From positions 22,297,366-22,361,365 of the forward strand of contig NC_088777.1 of the NCBI RefSeq assembly GCF_954871325.1: a stretch of 64,000 bases of DNA, written 5' to 3'. The notes under the pieces are model-generated. The model made no database searches. It was not told the DNA's origin and saw nothing but the letters and a program-made list of their open reading frames with translations. Below are positions 36,535 through 48,999 of the stretch, piece by piece. The stretch's first letter is position 1; every line of letters starts with the position of its first letter. Source of the stretch: Gordionus sp. m RMFG-2023 (lineage: Eukaryota > Nematomorpha > Gordioida > Chordodea > Parachordodidae). A program made the translations under genes and the position numbers.

Positions 36535-36538
36535 TTAC
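36533..36538 (-). promoter_or_regulatory. candidate splice donor GTAAAT
   Basis: On the minus strand the ADAM10-like frame reaches ...ACTTACAT and then GTAAAT. The ATG-TAA that ends the frame is made by the junction of exon and donor, which is what an exon end looks like when read through into an intron. Confidence 0.5.
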
Positions 36539-37173
36539 ATGTAAGTGACCATCTGATTTTTGTATGAATCAGGTAATAACTGTGAAACATCGTAATTCCG
36601 CGCAGGTTCTATAAATATTATCTGATCATCCATAAATATCATCCCATCAAAAGTTTTGGTGTCCCAATCAAGCGAGCCGACCGCATAAGAATCTAATCCT
36701 TTTGAGACTGGATACATTGATTGATAATTGTCTCCTCTTTTAACGATTTTTCCCGAAAGAATATTAATAACGTTGGAATAATTTAAAGTAACATTAAAGG
36801 GGGATATTATATTATCTTTAAATACAAGAAACCTAGTTTCATCATTTATGATGTGCGAACAAGAATACAACTCAAGTTCAAGGCTTTCGGATACGGTTTC
36901 TAAAGTGACATCAATCACATTCGCTATGTTAGAGCCAGATAAACGCTTTTCAAGCTCTTTTGTATTCGAATTTATATTTTCTATGTATAATTTGGCCATA
37001 TTATAATTTGCAGGTAAAGTTTTTGTCAATTTTGGTTTTGATGGTATAGAATTTACAGTTGCAGAATTCGAAGCAAAATAAATAATTTTTAAAAATATGA
37101 GCAATTGTATTAGAACTGGAATATATTTTTGATATTTATAGACAAAGAGTTTAAGAACATTATTATTTTCCAT
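36535..37173 (-). CDS. ADAM10/kuzbanian-like prodomain, probable first coding exon
   Basis: A 212-codon open frame. A hydrophobic segment at residues 18-34 could act as a signal peptide or anchor. Residues 99-194 parallel the ADAM10 prodomain: LELELYSCSHIINDETRFLV for 'LdFhahgr.FnLrlkrD', then SGKIVKRG for 'tGhiyG', then GSLDWDTKTFDGMIF for 'GsvidGrFeGfI', then IIFIEPARNY for 'tfYvEPAeRY'. ADAM10 is a membrane metalloprotease that sheds Notch and other surface proteins. The catalytic HExxH domain is absent. The frame closes at the exact point where minus-strand sequence reads ACAT|GTAAAT, a good splice donor, so the exon probably ends at 36539 and the later exons lie elsewhere. A stranded fragment or pseudogene remains possible. 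Identity rests on motif matching by eye. Confidence 0.65.
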   Translation of the reverse strand: MENNNVLKLFVYKYQKYIPVLIQLLIFLKIIYFASNSATVNSIPSKPKLTKTLPANYNMAKLYIENINSNTKELEKRLSGSNIANVIDVTLETVSESLELELYSCSHIINDETRFLVFKDNIISPFNVTLNYSNVINILSGKIVKRGDNYQSMYPVSKGLDSYAVGSLDWDTKTFDGMIFMDDQIIFIEPARNYDVSQLLPDSYKNQMVTYM

Positions 37174-38133
37174 AAAATGAATATTATTAATTATTTATAT
37201 AAATATGTACATAAATATGTAAATAAACTATCTATTTAGAATATCAGTTTCTTTAACTAAAAAATACATATTCCATAAAAGCCTTTAAAAATTGAAGGAC
37301 TAAGGGAAATTCACTGCCTCAGTACCAGTATTAATATTTTTGATTTTAAAATTGAGATAAATTTCCAATTATTTAAATAACCAAATAACCAATTATTTAG
37401 CATTATTTTTCACATATTTTTTTCTACATGTTCTTGTGTGTGTAATATATATTATGACCAATATTGTAAAAATGTCTTTATATGGAATGTAATCTAGAGC
37501 GACATAAATTTAAACTCTGTTAAACAGGACAAGAAGGATAGAACTATTTTTATATTTATTTAAGATTATTTTTTAAAAAAAAACAATTTTAAAAAATGAA
37601 CTAATCCTATAAAAATCCAATAATTAAAATGGTACCACCAAATATATTTCAGCCTAAATTAATAATTGTTATTTTTGTCTAATTTCCTTCCATTATCATG
37701 CCCAGGATCAGGAATATATAAACCAAACTATATAAAAAAAGTGTGCCAGATAAAGTATTTATGGTAGGTCCACTTTTCGTTCAAATCTCGATAAATCCTA
37801 TATTACATATCTGCGATATATAAACCATATTCTGTTCCTTAAATAGTAGCTTATATTTATTTTATAAAATTAGTTTAAATTTATTTTGGAGATGCCTTGG
37901 TCCAAAGCATATTATTGCTTTTATAATAGAATAACTTGTTTATATATTTTTTTTATTAAATTATCAAAAACATTATGTAATAATAGTTGTTTTTGAATAA
38001 AATAAAAAATAAATAAAATTTAAGAAGTTTTTGGTAATATCTATATTATAAATTATGGGTAATTAAATAAAGAATTGTAAGAAACATTGCGATTAAATTT
38101 CTAAAGGCTTGAGAGAATTACTACTATTCTTAA
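37174..38133. other. AT-rich interval upstream of the ADAM10-like exon
   Basis: No ORFs, transposon ends or repeats were recognised. It may contain the promoter of the minus-strand gene, but I see no clear element. Confidence 0.35.
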
Positions 38134-38557
38134 CAGAGACCTTCATGAGCCGGGTCGGGCCTGGGTTTAAAAAAATATTTTTTAATGGGCTTGGGATGGG
38201 TTTGGGCATAAAATTATTAAACTTAAATTTGGACTATTTAAAACAGTTGCTAATTTAATGAAATATTTCCTTTTTTTCTTCTAATATAATAAATTTTAGT
38301 AATGTAAACAAAATGATTACCTAAATATATTTAAATATTGTTAATTTTCATTAAATAAAAAAAAATTAAATTTTTGTATATGGGCTTGGGCCGGGCTAGG
38401 GAAATTTTTGTGAAACTTATTATGAGCTTGGGCAGGGCTTGGGAATTTTTTTAACATTAAATTTGGGCCGAGCCGGGCTTGGGCCAAAAAAAAGATTTTT
38501 ACTACGTGCCTGGGCCGGGCTTGGTCAAAAAATTAAAGCCCGTGATGAAGGTCTCTG
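38134..38557. mobile_element. small non-autonomous hAT-like element, GGGCTTGGGCC repeats, copy 2
   Basis: It starts CAGAGACCTTCATGAGCC, and its right end from the other strand starts CAGAGACCTTCATCACGGG. The core is close to copy 1 (18655-19057). A hAT (38560-41811) was inserted at its right border. Beyond that hAT the flank resumes as atccttaa, which matches the left flank attcttaa (38126-38133) at 7 of 8 bases. Confidence 0.85.
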
Positions 38558-39059
38558 ATCAGAGTTGCCAGGTCAAAATTTTCAAATTGCGGGAGAAATT
38601 TGGTATTTTGCGGGAGAAATATGAAAATTGCGGTAGAAATAAAAAATTTGGTAAAAAAGGCTCACATAATCCTGCCCGGGCCGAGATTTTGAATTGACTT
38701 AATTATCCGCCTATTATTTTTATAATTAGTTTATAAAAATACAAATTTGGTAACTATTTTTCAAAATAAAATAACATCTTGATTTATTAAAATATATTAA
38801 TTTATAAAAAAAGAATGTAAACAAGATAAAATTTTATAAAAAAAACAAACGATTTTAATTTTACAGTGTAAAAAATATATTTTATGCGAATGTCCCGCAA
38901 AACATCCGCAATTAAAAATCTATATTGTGTGTATATAACATTCTAGGGATAAGCGCTTAATTATCACGTATCACGTTTAAATACATAATAAGGTAATATT
39001 GTACTCATTTCAATGATAATTATTTTATTTATTATTGTTCAATCACATTATTATAATCA

Positions 39060-39870
39060 GTGCAGGAGAGTGTATCTACATCCATTGCAAAACAAAAATA
39101 TTCTCCAAAAATAAGAAATAATACAGATGCAACTACGGTTGCAGCAATTGTAATCACTTATCTTGTAGTACAACATTTACAGAACTATTTATCATTACAA
39201 TGTAGGTAAATGAAAACTTTACTTGTAGAACAAAAATGAGCAAGGATATCATCAATGTTTTAGAAACTGAATTTAGGAGGTCAATTCTTGACGATTTGAA
39301 AGATGGATATACATTTGCAATTTTAACAGATGCATCTAATAAGGGAAATATTAAAATATTTCTTTTGATCCTTCGCTATTTCAACAAAATTAAGGACGTT
39401 TTAAGAAAACTATTAAATTTTTTCCCCTCAAAAATCCAAAGACATAGCTATAACCATGGTAAATATAGCAGTTCGAGATTATCAATAAATTATTAGCTTT
39501 CTGATCTGATAATGCCTCAGTGAATTTGGAAAAAACCAGAGTGTATTTACAGAATTGAGTCAGCACAATGTTGGTTGCGATATGTTCCTAATACCCGCCA
39601 TCTATAAAATTTTAAAATTTTATAAACCTTTAAATATTTCTTAAATAAAGATTATAAAAGCTGTCCTAACATTTTGAAAATTTTTTCAGTAATGAATGGC
39701 AGATGTATATTTAGGAATGATTTCACATGTAGGAAATCTACTACATACTGTTAATGTGCAGTTGCAATCAGAAGAATCTTAACAAGATTCACAAAATTAT
39801 GCTGCAGATGTGTTAATCTTTACAGTTAAAAATTAACAATAAATTTTATGGCGCCATTGCTAAAACTATA
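39060..39870 (+). pseudogene. hAT transposase copy, + strand arm
   Basis: At 39236-39496 it reads MSKDIINVLETEFRRSILDD, then YTFAILTDASNKGNIKIFLL, then ILRYFNKIKDVLRKLLNF. This is the hAT catalytic-domain block 'fs...DaS...n.kl.Pl.iryf' that contains the first acidic residue. Weaker blocks follow to about 39830 (FKIL.. and MADVYLGMISHVGNLLHTV). It lacks the C-terminal part present in the minus-strand copy. Confidence 0.7.
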
Positions 39871-40015
39871 TTAAAATGTTCAAATATTTTAAAAATATCG
39901 ATAGACATTGATGACTTGCTTGAGGATATTGTAATGCTCTCTATTTTTGATTTACAATGTAAAAAATACATTTATTTTATGCGAATGTATAAATAAAAAA
40001 TTATGGAATATATTG

Positions 40016-41460
40016 TTAATTATATTTTATTTGAGATTTAAATAATGGAACTAATCGTTTACCGTCGTTATTGAGATATTTTTCCTGGCATGACATATTA
40101 TAAATTTGTTTAACCATTCGCTCGGCCTCTAATGTTGTTAAAGCAATCCTTTTTCCAAGCAGTCCTAAGCATGGAGATTTATTGTTATTACGCAAAAATT
40201 CTACCCGTTTCTCCACTGGTTTTAGATAATCTAATTTTAAGTATTTTGGGGAATCATAAAAAATATAGAGAATTACAATCTCCTCAAACAAGACATCAAT
40301 GTTTTCGGTATTTTTTATATATTTATTAAATTGTAAAAACCATCAATTGACGGTTTCTGTTCCAAGGTCATAATATTTATACATTTGTAAATAGAGTTAT
40401 TAAAATCAAATTTTGATCGTAAATATTCTAAAATTGTCTTAATAAAAATATCTGCTTCATTTAATTTTTAACTGTAAAGATGAACAGAGCTGTCGCATGA
40501 TTTTGCGAATCTTTATTAATAAAAAATATTCTGATTGCAACTGAATATTAACTGCAGAAGTAGATTTCCTACATGTGAAACAAATCCCAAATATTATTCT
40601 GCCATTTCATACTTGAAAAAATTTTCAAAATTTTAAGATAGCTTTTAAAATCTTTATTTAAAAAGTATTTTTTTAAGGGTTTGTAAAATTTTAAAATTCT
40701 ATCGATGGCAGGTATTAATGATAAGCACCTGATAGGTAAATATCGCAACAACTCACATCATTCCAAGTCAGACCACTCCACCAACTCATTTAATTCATTA
40801 ACTCTTTTAGTTGATGAATTAAATTCGTTAAAACATCTCATCAATTATTTCTACATCCACAGATAGATAGTACATTCATTGCCTTCTTGCAAGAATCATG
40901 TAGTATATGGCATATACAGTCAATTGGTATTAATTCATTATTGTGCTGCCTCAATTCGGTAACTTTGGTTTTTGCCAAAATTTACAGAGACATTATTAGC
41001 GCAGAAAGCTGACATGCAATTCATTGATAACCCTGAATCAGCTATATTTACTTTATGTGGTTAGCTACATCGTTGGATTTTTCACTATCCGAGGAAAAAA
41101 ATTTAACAGTTTTATTGAAATGTTCTTATTCATGTTGAAATAGCGAAAGATCAAGGAAAATGTTTTAATATTTCCCTTATTAGATGCATCTGTCAGAATT
41201 GCATATGGATGCCCATCTTTCAAATCGTCTAGAATTGACCTCTAGGATTCAGGTAAATCACTAGTGATAGCCTTGCTCATTTTTGTTCTACCACAAGTAA
41301 GGTTACTTATATTGGAGTCGTTAAACATCATGGGAAAAAGATTCGACCCATATTGTGATGATATAGCTCTGTGAATGTTGAACTACATTATAGGTGTATA
41401 CGATTTCCGCAACTCTAGTTGCATCTGTATTATTTATTATTTTTGAAGAATATTTTTGTA
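40016..41460 (-). pseudogene. hAT transposase copy, - strand arm
   Basis: Reading from 41290 down, the minus strand has a counterpart of the + strand block (first residues MSKAITSDLPES, then an LDDLKDGHPYAILTDASNKG block). Further down are a counterpart of the 39550-39720 segment at 40760-40590 and a C-terminal part at 40291-40016 (YDSPKYLKLDYLKPVEKRVE, LTTLEAERMVKQIYNMS). It is longer than the + strand arm. Stops and frame changes break it. Confidence 0.7.
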
Positions 41461-41819
41461 TTGCAATCGATGTTGATATACTCCTATATACTGATGAATG
41501 AAATGATGTTGATTTATTATTGGATAAAAATAAAACAGGATAGAAAGAAATTTAAAACTATACATGTTTTTCGAATAAATATTTAAAATTTATTTTTAAA
41601 ATATAAAAATAATCAATTACTATTTCTCAAAATTATTATTTATATATTAAAAACGTTAAAATACTTTTAAAAAAAATTGCAGTATAAATAAATTGCGGTA
41701 GATTTTTGGGGAGATTTCTAATTGCGATAGTTTTGCGTGAGAGAGATGTCTGCGTGTAAAATAAAAATTGCGGGAGTCTCCCGCTGATGGGGGGGGGGCA
41801 TGGCAACCCTGTCTCTGAT

Positions 41820-42124
41820 CCTTAATTCTTTTTTTCTCGCAAAATTAAAAAATTGACAAATAATCTAAAATATAAGGACTAACTATCAATAAGTACTCTA
41901 TTTTATAAAATATTATTCAAAATCATTTTAATCCATGTTTTGGAATAATGAAAAGTTTTCAGGTTAATAAACAGGATTAAATTTCCTAAAATTTAACATT
42001 TAAAGCTCTATTTATTTAATATAAACGGAAAAGTTTGCATTATATTTTTTGTTTCTTTTGATATTTTCTCCTTTATAAAAATTTTAATAGAAAATATTTT
42101 TCAAATCTTTTTAAACAATGGTGT
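41820..42124. other. unassigned interval
   Basis: AT-rich DNA. Its first bases continue the right flank of the small element at 38134-38557. Nothing else is seen. Confidence 0.4.
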
Positions 42125-43791
42125 CAGGGCCGTGCAAACAAGGGGAGGGGAGGTAGCGAGTGGGGCAGCCACGCTGGGCCGTTAAAATTAGAAAATTTTA
42201 AGAGGCTGCCAAATTTTATATTTTGTTCAATTATTTTTAGCCTCTTGAAATAATAAGAATTTTTTTGAATATACTACATAATTTCGAAAAAAAAGTTTGA
42301 CATGTCTAGCCATATATATAATAACAAAAAATGTGATTTATATTTTAATAAATAAAAGTTCATTTATTTTTTAGTTATGAAATATTGAAATTTTCTTTTT
42401 TTTCTATTTATAAGATATCCTTAAAAAAAATTTAATTAAATTTTCTATTTGCAAGGAAACAAGATAATCAGTGAGTAAAAAATATAAAGGATTTCTATTA
42501 ACTAATTTTTTTGATATATATATTTGGTATATTTTCTCGTAAATTCTGTTTTTGTAGCTATTAGACACTTTTTGGATATTTTGACTAGTCTATTTTAAAA
42601 TAAAAAAGTTTGCACTATAGTCTTTGTTAAATATATATACATCTCAGGTGGGTAGATTATAAATTCCTTTCATCTTAATTGATCTATTATTTTAATTAAG
42701 ATTTGGATTGGACTATATATAGTGTAATTTGATACATATTATATAATATGTCAGTTTCAGATCCTTTGATACCAATTGCTGCACAGAAGCCATTTCATTG
42801 GCCAAAGATTTAAAATAATTTGAATTTTTGGCTTGTCATCTGGTTTGGTATATTAACCCAGGTGAATTTAGCAAGTAAGGTCCAAAGTGACAATATTGTA
42901 TTAGAAAGAACCATTTTATTATAGAAAGTATCTAAGATTTTTTTAGATCGCTTTAAGGAATATAGCTTTTAGAATTCCCTTGTCTCAGCGAAAGAGCTTA
43001 CACAGGTATTGGAAATGAGTTTAGAAGAGTAGTGCTTTTCTTCAATAACATTAATTCATGGAGGGAAAGTCAAAAACAATTTTCTTACCAATGAGATGAC
43101 AAGCCTATGTGTTCTTAAAAAAAATATATGAGGTTGAATTTTATGTTGGAAATATGTTGCCAGGAGTTAAAGCTCTTTAAAGATTCTTTTGGATCTATAT
43201 TCAATCAATATACCAGAAGAATGGATAACGTTAAAAGTTAGCTAAAAAATATTATTAATTAAATATTTAACAGATCAGGATACATTAGAATGCGATATTA
43301 ATCAGCAAGATCTATTAATAGATTTAAAAACTAAATTGGAAATTTTGCTCTATATTAACATAAATATATCCACTGTATTTTGGGGTATCTTATACATTCC
43401 AATTACCGTGACGTCAGCAAAACGCAGGTTCAAAGCTCAAATTAATTAAAACTTATCAACGATCCTAATGTGTCACACAACTGACTTGTTAATCTCTCTT
43501 TAATTTCAATAGAAAATGATATTGCCTCATCGTTAGATTATACTGACATAATATTCTCTTTTGCAAATAAAAAGGCGAGGAGGATAAATAAAATCGCAAT
43601 ATTTTAGTCTATGATTATATTCATTTATATAATGTGCGTTACTCATTTATGAATAAAATTTAATAAAATATATATATGCTTTTGGTTCTCATTGCGAAAA
43701 GTAATCAAATAAGCTAAGATAAATCGTGCTCTTTAAGGAGCCGCCAAATTATTTTTTGCCCTGGGCAGCCAAAAGTGTTGGCATGGCGCTG
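42125..43791 (+). mobile_element. hAT transposon (DUF4371/ZMYM type), decayed
   Basis: The ends are CAGGGCCGTGCAAACA on the left and, from the other strand, CAGCGCCATGCCAACA on the right; G-rich DNA lies inside the left end. At 43390-43590 the + strand reads IPITVTSAKRRF, then after frame changes ENDIASSLDYTDIIFSFANK KARR-like blocks. These match the hAT C-terminus 'lPvTvasaERSFSkLkliKtyLRStm ... ie.dia..ldf.dlI..FA..KARR'. The flanking octamers do not match, so the exact limits are less certain. Confidence 0.72.
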
Positions 43792-44107
43792 GTATATGAC
43801 ATAAATTATTCTATTATGTTCATTTCTTCCGTTATAATGTAAATAGCTTAGAAACATTTTCGATTGGATTAAAGTATCTCAGTACCCAACGTGCCTTAGT
43901 CTCCACTATATAATACTTTCAGATAAGTTTTAAGCTTGTCAAGGATAGTTAAATATTTATTTTTTATTTAAAGCACAAAACAAAACCGATAATTTAGACA
44001 AAAGGAAATCAGAAATTGCCATTATTATAGAATTTGATGTAGAAACTATACTTGCATTTTGTTTGGTGGGCCAGATTTAGTCCCAATATAAACTCGATAA
44101 GTGTTGA
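43792..44107. other. unassigned interval
   Basis: AT-rich DNA without recognisable features. Confidence 0.4.
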
Positions 44108-44505
44108 CATATAATCAGAATTGGGCAGTATCGCATACATTTATATCTAAAATACAAGATACTTTTACATTTATTGTTCTAAACAAACTTTATTAATGTT
44201 AATCAAAGCAATTGTATATTTTAAACTTTATGAAAATATCCAAGAAATAAATTATTTAAAAATGACTGTATCATCATAATCAACTTTGCATTTAAAAAGA
44301 TACAGATACTTTTTTAATTTAAATAGTATTAAAATTTTAAATTATATTATTTTGAAATTTAAATGAAAAATTTAATCCAAGTTTAGATATTAAGATAAGG
44401 TAATGATGTATCATGACGTTGGTCGTCATATAGCAATTTGCTAAATAACTATATATTTTATTAAAATTGCCATACATCTAATACCCCAAAAATTATGAAC
44501 GTTAT

Positions 44506-44658
44506 TGTAATAAATTAATAAATGATTATTTATGTATATTGTATATTAGAAATAGAATCGAACATTCGAAAAATAAAAATAAAAATTTGATATCAAAAAT
44601 AAATTGAAATATAAATCAGTGGTCGTATTGTTTATAATTAGTAGTTGGTATTACTACA
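44506..44658 (+). repeat. 5' LTR of the gypsy-type element
   Basis: 153 bp, TG...CA ends. Identical, as read, to the 3' LTR at 47420-47572. Confidence 0.93.
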
Positions 44659-47419
44659 AATGGCGACGATAAATGGAGAAAATAATTCCTTAAATGGAGA
44701 TAATAATTCCTTAAATTGAGAAAATAATTCCTTAAATGGAGATTCAAAAAAAATAGCGGATTTATCTACGATTAAATTTGATAAATTCGAGTTGGATACT
44801 TCTATCCACTGATATTTTTCTCAATGGGAAGCCAGTTTTCGGTTAAAAAACGTAAGCCCATCTGAATGTCAATATAAAGATATATTTTTAACATTTTTTG
44901 GCAATAAGAATATTGAGTTGGTGGACCGTTTTTGTTATCCTGATTCGATCGAAACTTTATCTTTTAAGGAAATTAAGTCAATATGTTTTAAATTATTTAA
45001 ACCGACGTCAACAGCTTTTGCTTCTAGATTTGATTTCGTTAGATTACGGAGAACAACTGAAACCATAACTGAATTTGCAGATAAAATTAGAACAATTGGC
45101 AAGCGTTGTCATTATCTTAATGATATTGACGAGCGTTTACGTGATCAGTTTATGGTTGGCATGGAAATACCGGGATTGGAAAGAGATCTTAGAGCTCTAT
45201 ATCCCGACGGTCTTGATAGAGATAATAATATACTGACTTTTCAATTTATTCTTGATCTGGCATTAGCTTCTGAGCGAGCAGATAAAGAAATGGCAAATAA
45301 AAATATGCCAGTTGTTAATAAGATAAATGTTAATAACAAAAGAAATGATAATGATAATAATTATAAACATCCAATAAAAACGATGACTACAATTGATAAA
45401 GGCTATAATAAAGTCAAGTATAATAATACATTTGATAAAGAGAATAATAAATACAAATATAATAATGATAAAGATTATAATAAACTTAAATGTTATAAAT
45501 GTGGTTTTATTCATAACCGAGAAGTGAGATGTCCAGCTACAAATACGGCATGTAATAAATGTAAAAAAATTGGTCATTTTGCAGTTTGCTGTAAATCAAA
45601 GAATTTAAATTATATAAGAGTGTCATCAAGTGATTCTATTCATAATATTTGGAAGATTCGACAAAATCGAGAGAATCGAGCAAAACTAACTGCAGAGATA
45701 AATGGGTTAGATGTTGAATTTGATTTTGACACTGGTGCACAAGCGTCATTGATAGGAATTGATATATGGACAAGTATTGGGCGACCAAAAATTAGGCCAA
45801 GCAGTCCATTGACTGCATATGGTGATCATCCGTTAGACGTCAAGGGCGAGACCCAAGTCAATGTTAGGATTGGATCACAGACAAGGACTCTACCAGTGGT
45901 AATAATGAATACAACTGGGGTGCCTCTTTTCGGATTACCATGGATTATAGCATTCAATTTAGAAATGCCTCGTCAGGTTATGATTAAACAAGTACGCAAT
46001 TTGGTCAACAATATTGAAAAAGAAAAATGTTGCATAACACTAGATTCTAGAATTCGAGATTTGATTAATAAACACCAAGAAATTTCGGAAGAGTATCAAG
46101 ATTCTAAACATGCTTTGGATATTCGAAGTATTAATTTGGATGATATGCAATTGTCAGAAAATATTCTACGAAAAGAGTCGAAGCAAGATTTAATATTAAA
46201 AAAAGTAGCCATACATATTCAGCAAAGTTGGCGAAACTTTGATCGTTATAAAGATAAAGAAATAGTTAATTTTTATAATCGACGGGAAGAGCTTTCTGTC
46301 GATCGTGATATTATAGAATGGAATGGGAGATTGGTTATTCCTAATAAATTAAGAAATGAAGTGTTAGGGATGATTCACCGGGGACATCCTGGGGAAAATG
46401 TAATGAAATCTATTTTTAGATTGTATTGCTGGTGGCCCAGATGTGATGTTGATATAGAAAATTTTATCAAAATATGTTCTGGATGCCAGAAAAATAGACC
46501 TAGTATTCAAGAAGTACCTCTATATTCTTGGACTGTTGGAAAGGAACCTTGGGAGCGAATCCATATTGATTTTGCTGGACCAGTAGATTCGCGATACTGG
46601 CTAATAGGTGTCGATTCCTATTCCAAATGGTTAGAAGTTGATCTAATGCAAAATACCTCTGCTGATGCTATGATAAAACGACTAAAAAAATGGTTTGCTA
46701 GGTTTGGAATACCCAAGTACATTGTGTCAGACAATGGACCACAATTCTAATCTGGGGAATTCCGTAGGTATTGTGATTTAAATAACATACGTCATATACG
46801 TTCAGCACCCTATCATCCAAAAACTAACGGATTAGCTGAACGTACAGTACGAACTTTGAAAGGTCGGTATTATGCAACGAGAGATTCAATTAGCGATCCC
46901 GAAGAAGCTATGACACAGGTTTTAACAACCTACCAATTGGGAGAGCATAGTTCCACAGGGAGATCTCCTGCTAAAATTATGTTTGGGAGGCAATTGAAAA
47001 CAAGTCTGGATTGGATCCGACCAAATGCCGAACACGAAATAGTAAGGGCTAATGATAAACAAAGCCTTCATCATGATTTACATTCAAAGGAAAGAGAATT
47101 TGAAATCTCACAACCTATATGGTTAAATAATGAAAATACCAATGGTTGGAGAGAGGGAGTAATTAAAGAAAGAATAGGACTTTATTCTTATATTGTTGAA
47201 TCTTCCGGGAAAACATTACGGAAGCATGCAGATCAGTTAAGAAATCGTTTAGTTATCCCAAATCATGAAAGTTCTTTGGAAGTTACAGAAATGGTTGTGC
47301 CAGTGAATGAAGCAAATACAAACACAAATACAAATACCACATTACGTTGCTCATCAAGAAACCGTAAACCTACAAAGAGGTTTATTGAAGAAATCTAACT
47401 TTAAATTGTTTGAAGGAAA

Positions 47420-47572
47420 TGTAATAAATTAATAAATGATTATTTATGTATATTGTATATTAGAAATAGAATCGAACATTCGAAAAATAAAAATAAAAAT
47501 TTGATATCAAAAATAAATTGAAATATAAATCAGTGGTCGTATTGTTTATAATTAGTAGTTGGTATTACTACA
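47420..47572 (+). repeat. 3' LTR of the gypsy-type element
   Basis: 153 bp, followed by the second gttat target duplication. Confidence 0.93.
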
Positions 47573-47699
47573 GTTATTGAAATTGTAATTAAAAAATCGG
47601 AAAGTGAAAACAATAAGCCACACAAGGAGTATTCTATTGCAAATATAAATTAAGAATGTTATATGGAAAATTCTTTTAAGTCACTCCAATTATACTATT

Positions 47700-48999
47700 T
47701 TCGATTTAAGTACTAAATTTTAAGAATAATTTATATGTTGATAAATATAGATTATTTATAAAAAATAATAATCATATTACTATTTTTTGATAGAGGGATC
47801 TACTTTCTCTGAGACTTTGCTAATTCATCTATAATTAAATTTATATCCAGAATAATCTCCCTATAAATATTTAATGGAACGAATCCATTTGAACCCTTTT
47901 TACCAATGCTATTTCTTAAATAGATTTATAACCTTTCTAAAGTTAAAAAAAACTTTCAATAATGCAGGTACTAAAAGGCAAGGTAACTAAAATAAATAAT
48001 GTTTTGATGGTAGGGAATCTAAAGTGCAACCGGACTTGGAAAGAGCCTCGAAAGCATTTTTTGGTTGCAAAATATATTCTATTCTAACAAGATTTTATTA
48101 TAAAAATTTGACATCACAAAGTAATTTATCATATGAGCCTACTAAAATCCTCTCGTGTTTAAAGTGCAACAACAATTTATACTCAACCAGCAAAAGAAAA
48201 TAAAATTATGATTAATAAATCTTTTCTTTAATTGAGAAAAAAATATATCAATATGGTCAATAGAAATATTTATTTTATATATCGTAGATGCATCAATATT
48301 TGAGAAATTGGATTTTACTCTCAAGATTTAAAAATTTCAAACCCAAACATATTAGTGATCTCCTTTACTTTTTTGTATATATTTCATGAATATTCTGTAT
48401 TTCAACAATATCCTTTCCTCATTTCATAACCTCCTTGAAATCCAAACAAATTTCTTGTAGTATTTTGCTAAAATAATATGTAAAATTAATTAATAAATGA
48501 ACACATTTAAATTTATATTAAAAATTGTGGCTTAATAATAGCCTGATTCTCAGCTTTTGCTAAATATTTTTCCTTGCTTCATATATAGAATTCAAGCGCT
48601 GCAAATATAACTTCATATAATTCAATAAAAAGTACTGACTCTTGTCTTTCAATGAATCAAGTTGGACAAAATCTTTTTAGTTCTTTTTTTATTATTTATG
48701 TCGATGTCATCAAAGGCTGTGACATTTGTTGGAAGAGGAATAAGTTAATGATTGTTTCTTGATAATGAAATTGACAAAGCAGTTTTTTTTTAAATATAAC
48801 AAACTAGGCAAGTTTTTTGAATAATTTAAAATATATAAAAATAATCAAGTACTGTGGATCAAAATTATTATTTATAAATTAAAAACATAAAAATAGTTGT
48901 TTTTTAAATTTAAAGAATTTATATTATCAATGTAGTAAAAAATTTAATAAATAAATTAAAAAATTTTTATTTATTTTTTAGGGGGGGGGGGGGGGGGGG
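47700..48999 (-). mobile_element. truncated hAT related to the element at 16774-18508
   Basis: Minus-strand translation matches blocks of the 16774 element: NFSNIDASTIYKINISIDHI, DIFFSQLKKRFINHNFIF (48324-48142), a copy of the LRPKNALQALS-like segment near 48070, and a C-terminal segment down to about 47790. The end sequences CAGTGGCGTAG were not found. A G-run at 48979-48999 corresponds to the G/C-run just inside that end. It is a dead, truncated relative lying next to the gypsy 3' LTR. Confidence 0.75.

Larger units (their letters stand above)
38560..41811. mobile_element. hAT transposon with inverted-duplicated transposase
   Basis: The ends are CAGAGTTGCCAGG on the left and, from the other strand, CAGGGTTGCCATGCC on the right. 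A perfect 8-bp duplication tctctgat lies at 38552-38559 and 41812-41819. GCGGGAGA-type motifs repeat inside both ends. The interior holds two diverged copies of the same transposase in opposite orientation, tail to tail: + strand about 39060-39870 and - strand about 41460-40016. Both are broken. Confidence 0.88.
44506..47572 (+). mobile_element. Ty3/gypsy-type LTR retrotransposon, young but broken
   Basis: Two LTRs of 153 bp, identical as read, start TGTAATA and end TACTACA. A 5-bp duplication gttat lies at 44501-44505 and 47573-47577. A TGGCGAC primer-binding-site-like sequence follows two bases after the 5' LTR. Parts in order on the + strand are a gag-like region (about 44.7-45.4 kb), two CCHC knuckles (about 45.5 kb), an aspartic protease with a DTGA active-site motif (about 45.7 kb), and an integrase with zinc-binding and core domains (about 46.3-47.2 kb). 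Reverse transcriptase and RNase H were not recognised. The element is short for its family and looks broken, with a few breaks. LTR identity indicates a recent insertion. Confidence 0.93.

Noticed and set aside
45263-45577. 104-codon minus-strand ORF, Ile/Phe-rich
   Set aside because: Shadow of the gag-like region of the gypsy-type element on the opposite strand.
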